Origin: Campanula takesimana
Taxonomy: Eukaryota > Streptophyta > Magnoliopsida > Asterales > Campanulaceae
Assembly: GCA_026119855.1 (NCBI GenBank)
Contig: JAOWBW010000162.1
Location: forward strand, 749,076-813,075
DNA length: 64,000 bases
Direction of reading: 5' to 3'
The notes below the pieces were generated by a model. That model ran no database searches. It saw only the letters and a list, made by a program, of their open reading frames with translations, and was not told the DNA's origin. Below, piece by piece: positions 22,792 to 34,143 of this stretch. Both the position numbers and the translations under genes were made by a program. Position 1 is the stretch's first letter. Every line of letters starts with the position of its first letter.

Positions 22792-23039
22792 TGTCAAGGA
22801 TTAGAGAAAGAGATAGTCGGAGCCAATCATACATGAAGAGAGATAATTGATATGAGAGACTCAAATATTATTGATCACAATAGTATGATATTTATACATG
22901 AGGAGGAGTACTCTCCAAGCTATTCTAGTTACATAAGAAAACTATAAACTATACAATAATAATCCTATTAGGTAAGTAAATATTACAATGTCTAGTAAAT
23001 ATACAATTCTAAATGTAATAGGATCTTATATCCTTAATA
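22792..23039 (-). mobile_element. 3' LTR of the TRIM-like element
   Basis: 248 bp. It contains about 50 bp (CTATTCTAGTTACATAAG and onward) that is absent from the partner copy. Confidence 0.85.
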
Positions 23040-23487
23040 TGCCCCCGCAAGATGGACGGCCGATAGGAGAGTTCAATCTTGAAAATAATTACATGAGGAT
23101 GAGCTTGGTTGGTAGCATTTTTGAAGATCATTATGTTGATATTTGTTCGTTGTAGATGGAGAGAACTCGACAATTTGCACTTTGAACTTTTTACTTGAAA
23201 AAGAACTTGTAATTGGGAGAAGAAAACATTTTAATGAAGAAAAAAAATGAAGAAAATTGAGGTTGAAGGGGGGGGGGGGTAAGACTAAGAATATAATATG
23301 AGAAAAATTTAGAAGACCCAACTCAGTTTTAAGATTGGGAAAGAAAATTTAAAATTTAAGAATGAGAAAAATTAAGAAGGAAAATAAATACTCAACATGA
23401 CATTCAGATGGATGAAAAATTTAGAGAAGACGAATTAAGGAGAAAATATTTGAGAAGAAATTTTGTTGAAAAAAAAATTTTATTTTA

Positions 23488-23640
23488 CGTCGCAACCACG
23501 TCGCAAGACGATTTTACGTTGCAATAACGTTGACTTCACGTCCCAACCACGTCGCAATAACGATTTTACGTTGGAATGACGTTAGTTTTACATCACAATG
23601 ATGGAGGAGAAGGGGTTTATTTTAGGTCGCAATGACGAAG
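23488..23640. repeat. CGTCGCAA / ACGTT short-repeat cluster
   Basis: Variants of ACGTCGCAACCACGTCGCAA and ATTTTACGTTGCAATGACGTT recur about seven times in 150 bp, with many ACGT and TGACGT cores. It lies inside the TRIM-like element, toward its 3' end in element orientation. Confidence 0.7.
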
Positions 23641-23705
23641 AAAAACAAAACATTGATTTTAAGAAAAGAAAGATTTTTAAAGAAAGAAAAACTGAGAAAC
23701 GAAAG

Positions 23706-24898
23706 TGTAGATACCCGGGAAAACCACAACTTGGCTAGAGCGGTGGAAGGATCCTAGGATGTCTAATTGGTTTTAGTTGTTAGAGTCGCCAACTATGTTT
23801 TTAAAGGAACATAAGAAAAACCTAAGAATAGCCTATTTTATGTTACGAAACCAAAGATTCGGGAAGAGAAGGGTTCGGGGGTTAGGTGACGGAGTGGGAA
23901 GTACTTAAACACCCACTCCGCCCTGTTTACTTGGGTCTTGCTACTAAAGGTGTTCTAATGCTAAAAATTCCTTCTTTTATTGATATAAAAAACGTGCTAA
24001 CAATTATAAAGTAAAAAAAGGGGGAATTGCAAAGGGAAATAAAAGAGAATTATTTTATATATTAATTTATGCTAAAGATTACATTAAGAGAAGAATAGTA
24101 AATTGAAGTAAAGATTGAAATGTAGGGAGATGATCGTAACCAACTTTTAATGTAGTAAAGTGGTTGTTTAGCCATGTTCCATTGATGGGGATTGCATACA
24201 TCGACTAAAACATGTAGAATAAGAGAAGAAAAGAGGTAAAATTGTACCTTAAGATAGAGGACCTCAAACTTGGTGAGAAAGTGGTGTTTGTTGTAGAGAA
24301 ATTGTTGTGTAGAAATTTGTGCAGAGTTTTGTTGTTAAAACTCTTGTTGGGAGAATTTATGTAGAGTTCTTGATAGATAATAAGAGTTGGGGTCCTTTTC
24401 TAAGGTAGAAATGAGGGGTTTAAATAAGTAGAGAAAGGAGGGAAAGAAGCTTTTCTAACCAATAAGAAAATAAAGAAAATCAAATAGTAAAGAGAAAATC
24501 AAATAATAAATAAAATAAATATTTTATTTTGATGAAAAGGCTAAGAATATGGGATTGGGAGTTACAAACCTATGGGGGATGAACTTGGAGGTAAAAAAGA
24601 GTTTTTGTGATCAAGAAAAATAGAGGGAAAAGGCTGCAATCCGTAACTGTCAAAATGGGAAGCGCGTGGGTCCGGCTTTAGGGGCGAGACCCGCGCGCAG
24701 CCCACATGCAGTGCCGGAGGCGCCCGCGGGTGATAAATGACAGAATGACCCTAAAAGTTAACTCTGTTATGCAGTTTAGTCTAAAACTAACGGAACCAGT
24801 TAGGAACTTAACTGAAGTAACATAAATTAACGAAAATAAGTTAAATAAAAATACTATGTATGCAATCGGGGTGAGAGGTCCAAGGCGGGGTGTCTACA
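23706..24898 (-). mobile_element. Solo LTR, Tat/Ogre-type Gypsy
   Basis: On the minus strand it runs TGTAGACACCCCGCC to GGGTATCTACA, 1193 bp. It is clearly the same family as the LTR at 60251-61513: the first 20 bases are identical, and both carry the GC-rich block, the exon-like ACAAAACTCT leader region and the CCACTCCGCC segment. Flanks GAAAG (23701-23705) and GGAAG (24899-24903) are a 4-of-5 target duplication. No internal sequence is present. Confidence 0.9.
24655..24735 (-). repeat. CpG-rich word cluster in the solo LTR
   Basis: On the minus strand it reads CGCGGGCGCCTCCGG, TGCGCGCGGGTCTCG and CCACGCGCTTCCC, the counterpart of 60428-60505 in the other LTR of this family. Confidence 0.6.
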
Positions 24899-25354
24899 GG
24901 AAGAAGAACGTTTAAGATGACAAAGAACTGGGAAGATGGGTTTTCGGGATGCCACCAAAAGACTTGAGATTGATTTGGCCGTTGAGAAAAAGGCACCGAA
25001 CTATTTGTGAAAGTAAGAAGGAAAAATGATACTGTGAAAAAGAAAAGAAATAGAAGAAAGACCATAACTATAAAGTGGCGGCCATTAGGATTTGTTTGGG
25101 GAGAATGTTGTTTTCAGGAATCGATTTAAAGAATCTGGGTTCTAAAAATCAGCTTTAGCATGAGAAAGTTGGGTGAGGCGATGGGTTTTGAATAAGAAAA
25201 AAAATTTGAGGGAATTGAGAGGAAGGAATTTAGTTGGGAAAGAAGAAGAGTGATTAGGGGACACGCAGGAAACATTCAAACTGGTGGAAGAAGAGATCTT
25301 GTTAGGTGTACAATTGGAATGCTCCAATTTACTATCTGAATTGGGGCCATGAGA

Positions 25355-26243
25355 TAGGGATGTGCTCGGCTCGGTTTGGCTTGGTTTTAGGCCAAAATCG
25401 AGACCAAACCAATAACTATCGGTGTGAGGTTTTTGAAACCGTGAAAGATCGGTTTCTTAGCGGTTCAGTGGATTTCGGTGTCGGTTTGGTGTCGGTTTGG
25501 TTCGGTGTCTATGGGGTTAATGTTGCTTGAATTAAATTGATCATCGTGGAAATCAAATACCATAAAAAATAGAAAGAAAATACCCAGAAAAATGCTTCAT
25601 TACAAAATACTTGAGGAAACTAATCAGAAATTAAACTGATTAATCATCCATTAAGGGGAAATCGGTTTTGAGAAAGAAATTATGTACCGTTTTGAATTTC
25701 CGGCGATGGAAGTCGGCTTCCAAAGTCCGGTTGAATCTCAAGCGACGTCGTCGATTTAGGAAGTCCAATTGAATCCCTTGCACCGTCTTTCTTCATCGGC
25801 GCTGTTGAATCACAAGCGTCGGCGGTGGAAAGGAGCGACTGGAGAGGAGAAAGGAGGTGATGTAGCGCCGTCGTCGACTTCTCCCTTGCGGCTTCACGGC
25901 TTGCACAGATGAGACTTGAACGGAGGTCGATTGAGGGAGGGAGAGGGAGAGCTAGGGCAGTAGGGCGTCGAAAATGAAATGAAAGAGTGCTGGGTGAAAA
26001 GAACGAAAATGATATATATATATATATATATATAACGGAAAACGACACAGTTTAATCTTATCGGTCCGGTTCGGTTTGTTAGCGGTTTCTAAAAGATTGA
26101 CACCTAAACCGGACCGAAAACTTTCGGTTTTTAAAACTCAGTGAACCGGACCGGCTTAAAAGGCTTCGGTCTGGTTTTTTCGGTGTCGGTTTTTCGGTTT
26201 TTAACGGTTTGGTTCGGTTTTTTCGGTTTTTTGCACACCCCTA
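25355..26243. mobile_element. Non-autonomous hAT element with CGGTTT subterminal repeats
   Basis: The ends are TAGGGATGTGCTCGG and CACACCCCTA, with a perfect 8-bp duplication CCATGAGA at 25347-25354 and 26244-26251. Both subterminal regions are packed with CGGTTTGG/CGGTTC words in opposite orientations. The interior has a CGGCG-rich stretch and a (TA)n run near 26013-26034. No transposase. Confidence 0.92.
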
Positions 26244-26431
26244 CCATGAGATAAGAAAAGAATTTATTCTTACAACTTGGCAAGGAGGTTTGGTGTTAGG
26301 GTGGGGCAGCCATTGGGAAACAATTTAGGGTTAGCGGTTTTGAAAATGGGTGGCGGAATAGTGGTGGAGACAGGATGGGGCGGCTAGGGTTTGCCATGGG
26401 TTTTTGCGGAGAAGTCCCATAATGGATCATA

Positions 26432-26443
26432 GCTCTGATACCA
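26432..26443 (-). other. Primer-binding site
   Basis: On the minus strand TGGTATCAGAGC abuts the LTR end CTTGACA. Confidence 0.85.
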
Positions 26444-26639
26444 TGTCAAGGATTAGAGAAAGAGATAGTCGGAGCCAATCATACATGAAGAGAGTTAATT
26501 GATATGAGAGACTCAAATATTATTGATCACAATAGTATGATATTTATACACGAGGAGTACTCTCCAATTAGGTAAGTAAATATTACAATGTCTAGTAAAT
26601 ATACCATTCTAAATGTAATAGGATCCTATATCCTTAATA
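26444..26639 (-). mobile_element. 5' LTR of the TRIM-like element
   Basis: 196 bp, nearly identical to 22792-23039 except for an internal deletion of about 50 bp. Confidence 0.85.
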
Positions 26640-26644
26640 TCACA

Positions 26645-27764
26645 CTCCCCTTGTGACCAGGCCGCACACATGGAAAAATCAACAAACATGTAAAATTTTG
26701 GGCATGCCCAACATATTACACTTTTTGCACTCATAATTTCGAGTAACATTGCGAGCACGACGAATCAAACCAAAGACCATATCAAAACTAAGGTTTGATA
26801 CTATATTAAATTACTACTTGATTTAAAAGCTTAAAGTGTAGGGTCGTTGCTAAACGATATATCAATTCTCACGTCTTGTAAAAAAGAAAAAATGAATTGC
26901 AGTGAGTTTACTTACATATTTAAGAATACAACATATATTTTGGGGATAGTCTCCTGTAAAACGCGTTTTTACTAATGAGTGTTTTTTCTAATCATCTAGC
27001 GCTCCTCAACACACTTGCTGGACCTTCATAACACAACAACTGGTCATCCGAAACATTGTTTCTGGCTATCTATTAACACATCAACTGCTCTTCAAATTTC
27101 CTTTCAGAAAAAACTTTCTGGCCATCACTTTCAAAGGTTCTGACTATCAATCTCAAAGGTTCTGGCTATCAGTCTCAAAGTCTCAAAGGTTCTTTTCAGC
27201 TTAAATTTTTTTTTCTCACATGCGATTCTTGTTAAATTATATCCAAAATACCTTTTTATTTATATCCAGAACCTCTTGAGCTTGATATCCATAAGGTTTA
27301 TGTGCTTGAAAATCATATCCAGAAGGCTTTTTATTGATATCCAGAATCGTTTGAAAAGTTCTGATTATTTACAAAAATGTCACCGTGCGTTTTTTTTTTT
27401 TAAAGAAATTCCACATATTTAAAAAAATGCCACTGAAACACGTTTTTCCTGAGACCGTAAAACACATTTTACACCAGATTTTTTTTTTGGGGTAATCAAA
27501 GAGAAAATGGCTAAATTTATTTATGGGATAGAATTTTATGATAGAGGGAGTAAATTTGGAAAATGGAAAAGGAAAAAAAGAACGCGAGGAAGGGAGTAAA
27601 ATACATGCAGTCTTTGGTAGGCTTTTGGTGGTGAGCTGATAAGAAAGGGCAATAGCCACTAAACAGGCCCACAATGGACAAGCGTCTTGGGGGCATTGAA
27701 TTGGACCACTTCTATGGAGGCCAGGCCCTTTGTCTTTGGTAGTTCAATTAAGTTAGAAATAATA
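26645..27764. other. No gene recognised
   Basis: AT-rich filler. Around 27015-27200 there are loose repeats of CAAAGGTTCTGGCTATCA, and near 27240-27350 several ATATCCAGAA words. No transposon end, RNA gene or coding signal was found. Confidence 0.5.
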
Positions 27765-27990
27765 CTACCTCGATCCTAAAATAATCTTCACACTTTTTAG
27801 ATATTACAATTTCGGTCAATAATTTTAAATTAATTTAATTATTTTAATAAAAATGTAATTTTTTAATTGATATTATTGTTGATGGTGTAACAATAACAAA
27901 TTTTAAATTTTTATTAGTATAATAAAATCAACCTAAAGTTATTACTCAAAATTCTTTCATATCCTGAAAATTATTTTGAGACGGAGAGAG
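27765..27990. mobile_element. Stowaway-like MITE (decayed)
   Basis: The ends are CTACCTCGATCCTAAAATAATC and ATTATTTTGAGACGGAGAGAG. The interior shares the GATATTATTGTTGATGG block with 9225-9473. Confidence 0.8.
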
Positions 27991-28077
27991 CATATTTCAA
28001 TATTTACGTTACGGCTCAAGTTTAACTTTTATTAGTTCATGGACCACTTAAAATATCACTATCATTTTTTGGAATTA

Positions 28078-28226
28078 TAAGATGGTATCATGTGCATTTT
28101 ATTTTTCTACCATGTTATATAGTTGATCAAATTTCTTTCTCACTGTCATTTTTTTGAGTTATAGATGGTATCATGTGCATTTTAGTTTTCTACCATGTTA
28201 TATTGTTGATCAAATTTCTTTCTTCT
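28078..28226 (+). repeat. 83-bp tandem duplication
   Basis: GATGGTATCATGTGCATTTT at 28081 recurs at 28164. The following CTACCATGTTATAT and TTGATCAAATTTCTTTCT blocks keep the same spacing. Confidence 0.85.
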
Positions 28227-28598
28227 CTTTTGTCCCCATTATATGGGATGTTTATTGTTAATTCTTTAATCAGAAATAAGTATTTTCTGCGTACTAAAAT
28301 GAATGTCAAAATTCGCTTTTGATTAAGAGCAAATTCAAATATTCATGACAGAGGTATTATTTATTTTTCAGAAGAATTTTTCTTTATGAATGTTAGTAAC
28401 AAACAACAATCTAGTGTATATTGTTTAAAAAAAAAAAAACAATCTAGTGTATATTTGTAATTACTCTACTAAGTTGGGTTGGTTATAAGGTTCAAGTGGA
28501 ATACAAGTGATACTTTTACTGAAAATACTACATTAAATTTATTTTCTTTTCGAATTCACAAAAAAAATCAAACAAGTACAAGCACTCAAGTGGTCTAT

Positions 28599-28742
28599 AT
28601 TTGTGTGAGAGTGAGACGGTCTCACGTAAGACAGATATAGACAAGAGGGGAAATAGGCTTGTCCCGTCCCGCTCATATGAGGCAAACTAATTACTCTCTC
28701 AACGAGATCTGTCTCATATATGAAACCGTCTCACACAAAATT
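28599..28742. mobile_element. Small MITE, TTTTGTGTGAGACGG ends (copy 1)
   Basis: Inverted ends TTGTGTGAGAGTGAGACGGT and ACCGTCTCACACAAAA flank about 100 bp. A homologous copy lies at 43640-43763, sharing the AGGCTTGTCCC / GGCAAGCCC core and the CGAGATCTGTCTCA segment. Confidence 0.75.
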
Positions 28743-28876
28743 TTGTCTTGTTCTATTAAGTAACCTGTTTTAAATTAAGAATCGTTTATCTTATTATATC
28801 CTGGTAGTAAAAAAAAGGTGATCATTTTACTTAACTTCTTGTTTTAGGCAAAAGAACTTTATACACAGAGGAGGAT

Positions 28877-29095
28877 TCAAACTTTTTTTTTATGACTTAG
28901 GTGTATATGTGTAGGTGGTTGCATCACCATAATCCTAAGGATCTATGAACCACCCAGATCTAATAGAGAAGTAAATTTGGGTCAAGGGCAAATTCAAACT
29001 TTTTTTTTATGACTAAAGTATAGGTGGTTGCTCTCCATAATATTAGGGAGCTATGAACCACCCAAATCTATGGAGAAGTAAATTTGAGTTTGATC
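28877..29095 (+). repeat. About 113-bp tandem duplication
   Basis: ATTCAAACTTTTTTTTTATGAC and GAACCACCCAGATCTA-type blocks occur twice in the same order, separated by GGTCAAGGGCAA. Confidence 0.8.
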
Positions 29096-29244
29096 TCAGT
29101 CGCGAAGTTGGTAAGTGGCTCCAAAGGAAATGTTTAGCAGGACTTACAACACTTGTCACCGAGCAGCTCCTCCCACCACTCAAACACAAAAACCTCTCTC
29201 ACCATATCTCACCTCCTTACTGCTGAGCTATCCCGTGAAGGTCT

Positions 29245-29248
<4 letters not shown>

Positions 29249-29291
<43 letters not shown>
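29249..29291. repeat. (TA)n microsatellite
   Basis: A perfect TA run of about 42 bp. Confidence 0.95.
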
Positions 29292-29293
<2 letters not shown>

Positions 29294-29309
29294 AAAATAC
29301 CCCAATTGA

Positions 29310-29450
29310 AAGACATACTAGCTTAGCTCAATGGGAAAATCTAATACATTTGTCTTTGGGGTTTTTTGTTCAACTCCCATTACAAATATTTATTTTTTGT
29401 GCTCCACTTTATTTAATACTTAGATCTGTCACTGTTTACACATACGTCTC
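29310..29450 (+). mobile_element. tRNA-derived SINE-like sequence
   Basis: A-box-like TTAGCTCAATGG at 29323-29334 and B-box-like GTTCAACTCC at 29368-29377 are about 45 bp apart, as in polymerase III promoters of tRNA-derived SINEs. No clear poly-A or TTG tail or target duplication could be fixed. It does not fold as a functional tRNA. Confidence 0.5.
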
Positions 29451-30227
29451 TTGGTTGACAATCTCAATTATACGGTGCTTGATTGACTTATTCATTAAAA
29501 AAGTGTATAGTGTGATCCAGAGTGAATAAAATTATGTGGTCGGTATAAGTAAGAGTGTTTTGGTCTCAAGAATTGACAAATTTTAAAGCTAGGTTTGCGG
29601 TCTGGCTCTTCCAAAAAAGTCAAATTACAAGATGGAACTATCAGATCAAATTACCTAACCGCAATATTAATCATATATTTATATGTTCAGTAAATACATT
29701 GTTTGATCATTTTTAAAAACATACATTGCATCAGACTAATCATTATAGTACAATGCTAATAAAGTTCTCTCAACTGTCAATATTGTGATTTTCATGCTGT
29801 TCCTTCAGCCTCTCATCTTCGAGCCTCCCTATTTCTCTGTCCTTTTTAGGAATTACAATGGGGTGGGTTTAAGACGGGTTTGAAGCTCCTACTTAAATCA
29901 TCTTAAACCCGCACCGGTAAACATAAAGCCCAACCCACCCATTTAATCTAAAACTTGTAGAAAATGTTACTAATTTTATGCAATAATAATCTTTTTCATT
30001 TTATTTGTTGTCTCTAATAAGAATAAAGATCTTATAATTAAAAACAAAAAATGCAATAGCAATACATCACTAACATACATTATAATAATATAATAAATAA
30101 ATATTATTCAAAATGTGGGAAATTATTGTAAATAAAACTATCATTTGTGTGAGTTCGAGATAAACGGGATGAGTTACGGTAATGTAACTTTATAATGTTT
30201 GAACAGTCAAACGAGGTATATTGAGAC
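29451..30227. other. No gene recognised
   Basis: AT-rich intergenic DNA. A GGGTTTAAGACGGGTTTGAAG segment near 29875 and AAACCCGC near 29907 form a loose inverted pair like a hAT end, but no partner or duplication was found. Confidence 0.45.
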
Positions 30228-30974
30228 GAGCAAATTGGTAACATGTGTTTGTCTCACTTTTGCAATCCCGAACCTCAGAGTCCACCCCTGAAATTTCAGG
30301 CGACCATCTCCCTCGGATGACCTTCTCTTTGAATTAATGTGGCGCCCTTCCCACAAGTCCTTCACCTCAACGCCATAATCGCCGCCCTTTGCTCTTCCCC
30401 AATTCGGTCACCACCCCTTGCCTCCCAAATCCCAGCTTAAATTCTCCCACCATCAAATAAAAACCCAGATCTGAAAAATAAATAATATAATTCTCCTATT
30501 TTCTACAACAAATGAAAAATAAATTTTCTTTAACGTGAGCTTGACTTCCATTTCAGAACGATATGCCGGAAGCAGGAATCAGGATTTGTTTAAGAGGAAT
30601 GTCGGGGAATTGGTTAGGAATTTGAGTTTCGAAAGGGTGAGGATTAATGGGTTTGCTATGGGGGTCGTGTAGAGAAGGAATTTGTGGTAGACAGCGTTGC
30701 TATTAGGCCGGCGGAGAGAGGCTAGGGCTTGAGTGAGAAGATGATTTTGTTGGGTTTCGGAGTAACATGCGCAGCGGAAAATAGCATTTAAAATTTTAAT
30801 AGAAACCCAAAGCCATAGATCCGTTCATATGATTATATCAAATACATACAATATGAATACTAGAGCACTAACCCTTGATGACTTTGATTTCTAGCCTTTG
30901 ATCTTGGTGGAGATTTAGAAACTTGATCACGAACACAAAGCTTGAACACGAACTTTGAAGATGATGAGTTTCAC

Positions 30975-33900
30975 TGTCACACCCCAGAAATTCTAAAAAT
31001 CCATAAATATAAAATTTACATAATTAACATCTCCAAAATGCTAAATACCAAACCGGGCGCGTGAATTCTGCTATAAACAAAAACCAACAAACAATACCTC
31101 AACGAGATTTTAACTCGGAGACTAGAAACAAACGCGGAAGCAAGAACAACTGTTAATATTATAAATTCCCAAAGGACCACAGTATATACATAACCCTGGA
31201 CAACCACGACCTTTCAACTATATACAACGAGGCCCTGAAGAGTAACTACCCCAAAGGCGATCAACCTGCTCAGAAGACTCCCGATACAACGGACCTCAAA
31301 CGATACCACTTGCTTTCCTGGGGGGGGGGTTAAGGAAAAACAATTTGAAACAAGAAACGGGGTGAGAAAAATCTCAGTAAGCTACTAAATGCAACTAGAT
31401 GACATGCTATCATGAACAGTAATATCCAATAATCAATCATAGCATACAATCACATAACAACAAATGAGAGGCTCCCTATCGCCAACCGTCCCATACCGGT
31501 TGGAAATAACGACCAGCTCATCATGCAACACATAAAGCTGAAATAAACACTCATAGGTGGATACGGAGCCAAGGTTCTAGAAACGGAACACCATCCTTTG
31601 AGAAGAGTCCGTTGAGCAGCATGAACGAGCTGAAGCCGGTTCCGGAACCAAGTAACAACAACAACCAGTAGTGGGAGAAACAACACAAAGTCATCCCCCC
31701 ACGCGAATAGCTAGAATACTCACCATAGGAGCTAGCTCATCCCAACCACGATCACGGGAAGGGGCATCCCACTCAAGGCCACTGAACATGGGGAAACTGG
31801 GTTACCAGTGAAGTACATTATACTGGACTTGGCTCGTGCCATTATAATATACATCACTGCCCAAAACAAACACAACAATGCCAGCTGGACTCCATACAAG
31901 CACATAGTAATAAATACTCGCTTGAAACAACAATGGGGGCAATGATTCCAAAGTAGGGAACCAAGCCAAAATCATCACAAGGGATGCAAACTATTTCTCA
32001 TGAAGAGATAAACAACAACATCAACACATGAAGCTACTCAAAAAGAGTTAAACGGTTATCCACATTCATACATTGCAAACATGGTCACAAACGGACCAAA
32101 CCCAACACTCTCAAACAACACTTAGACAAGTACCATAACAAGTTTGTTCACAAAGGAACCATACCCAAATAATTATCATAAGGATGCAACTATTACTCAA
32201 GAAGAGTCAACAACAACGACAACGGGAAGTCTTTCATAAAAGTGTTCAACCATGATAAACAGAATTTCTCATAAGGAGCCCAACAACATTGATCATTAGA
32301 ACAAATGATTCCAAGACAAGGTTCATACCAAACACATCCTACGGATAATACCCATAAGTTACTCATTAAGAGCACAACCCAAACGGTCACTCACAAATAG
32401 TACCACGACCATTACCAAGATGACCCTAAAAGCCTACTCATAGAGATATACTAGGACTACGAACTCAACTATCTCATCACACCTGGAATTTCAAAGTAGA
32501 AAATCAGAATGAATACACCTTAAGGTTAATCAAACCGTAAGTACCCAATCGCCACTTCACGCTTTACCTCCGCCCATAACGAACCAATTCTAAACACCCC
32601 AAATGAAAAGGTTACCCTTATTAGAACATGATCACGACCGGACTAAACCCTACACTTTAGTGTTCCAAAACAACCCTCTAGGTACTATAGGATATCACCT
32701 AAGACCTAGACCAAGTCTTATTCTAAAATCAATCCGATCAGTAAAGTAACTTTCAATTAAAGGGTCTCAAGGTATGAAGTCCTCACTTATATCATAAAAT
32801 GACCATAACAACTCAATAAAGTCACTCAATTGGATTTACACAACTTATTCACAATGGATCGATACGACACCTCTTAACCTCAAACACCCAATAAAATCCC
32901 GAAGTATAAAACTTATAACTTAACCGAAAAACCTATACCATCTTGTAGTACTCGAAGAGAGCTTCAAAACGATAGTTTACACGCCTAAAACGGAGTCCGG
33001 ATGAGAAAGTTATGGCCTCCGGAAGATCGAACGAAAAACGGACAAACTGGAAAAAAGGGGGATGCGCGCGCCTCCAGAAAAGGTGATGCGCGCGCCTCCT
33101 AAGGTCAGAAGGCTGCGATTTCGAAGCATAAAAGGGTGCGCACGCCTCCCAAACCATGGTGCGCGCGCCTCCTTGCCCGGAGGGACGAAATCCGACCAAA
33201 ATCTGGGTTTCTACCATTTTTCTTACCCATTTCACATAACAATCAAAATCCAACATAATCAACCTTCCTCCAAGCACAAAGATGAACCCAAAACAACTTA
33301 TAACTAGAATGGAGACTCAAATAATACCATTATTCAACCAAGATCAAGATTCAAACCCAACATTCCTAAAATCACCATTTTCAACTAAATTCAAATCCAA
33401 CACTTCCTACAAGTTCACCCAAGTGCCACAACAACTTCTAAGCCTAAAATGATTCATCTCGCAACATTTAAACAACACAACCAAGGGATGATTCAATTAC
33501 CCAAATTTGCACAAAAATATGAATAAATTGCAAATAGGTTCCAAAACAACCAAGAAAGCCATATAAATCAACTAGAACATTAATAGACTTAAAGATGACC
33601 ATTTTTAGCATAAATGGGGGAAAAGCAACTTACCCGGATTTTATCAACGGTGAAGGAACCCGAAATTTCTTTGATCCCTACGATCCTATCGACGATCTAA
33701 ACATTATCATGTTATGAGAAATGAGAAATAATGGGAGGAAGATGACTCAAATGAAGAGAGAAGGAGGAGAGAACTTACCTTTCCATGGCTATGGAGAGAG
33801 AGAGAAATGAGTGGGAATGGAGAGGATGAAAGTGAGGGAGGTGAGGGGAAAAGAGGGAGTAAGTAGGGTGATTGAAATTTACACATTGACCCCCTCCCCT

Positions 33901-34124
33901 ACACACTAACTCAATCATCTTATATTCCTCACTAACATTTAAGACCCAACACTCTACACTAGCACAATTAACCAATTAAATGCTAGGCACGACCACATCA
34001 CGAAACCCAAAATGAACACATAAATATTTAAATAACTAAATAATTTAAATAACTAAATAAGCAAATAAATAAATAATAATTATTTATTACTAATAAAATA
34101 GAGCCTAGTTTTCGGGTCGTGACA
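30975..34124 (-). mobile_element. Gypsy chromovirus-type 3' LTR
   Basis: On the minus strand it runs TGTCACGACCCGAAAAC to GGGGTGTGACA, 3150 bp. It is preceded (minus) by GAATTCGCGGGCGAATTC and CTTTTTAAGGAGGGTAG, a polypurine tract typical of plant chromoviruses. It is homologous to the solo LTR at 1079-3229 in the central block. No 5' partner LTR exists on the right, so the element is truncated. Confidence 0.88.
33058..33182 (-). repeat. GCGCGCGCCTCC word cluster in the Gypsy LTR
   Basis: GATGCGCGCGCCTCC and variants occur four times (two adjacent pairs): near 33061, 33085, 33138 and 33159. The intervening DNA is ordinary in composition. Confidence 0.7.
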
Positions 34125-34143
34125 GACTACCCTCCTTAAAAAG
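34125..34143 (-). other. Gypsy polypurine tract
   Basis: Minus-strand CTTTTTAAGGAGGGTAGTC lies directly before the LTR start. It defines the element's orientation. Confidence 0.82.

Larger units (their letters stand above)
22792..26639 (-). mobile_element. Non-autonomous Copia-type retrotransposon
   Basis: Direct terminal repeats at 22792-23039 and 26444-26639 begin TGTCAAGGATTAGAG and end ATATCCTTAATA on the plus strand. They are flanked by a perfect 5-bp duplication TCACA (22787-22791 and 26640-26644). On the minus strand the primer site TGGTATCAGAGC (26432-26443) follows the 5' LTR directly, and a purine tract (CTTGCGGGGGC) precedes the 3' LTR. After subtracting a nested solo LTR (23706-24898) and a hAT element (25355-26243), only about 1.3 kb of internal sequence remains, with no pol, so it is TRIM-like. 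Confidence 0.88.

Noticed and set aside
28599..28742. Transcription terminator or ncRNA hairpin
   Set aside because: The fold comes from MITE inverted ends that recur at 43640-43763, so it is a transposon.
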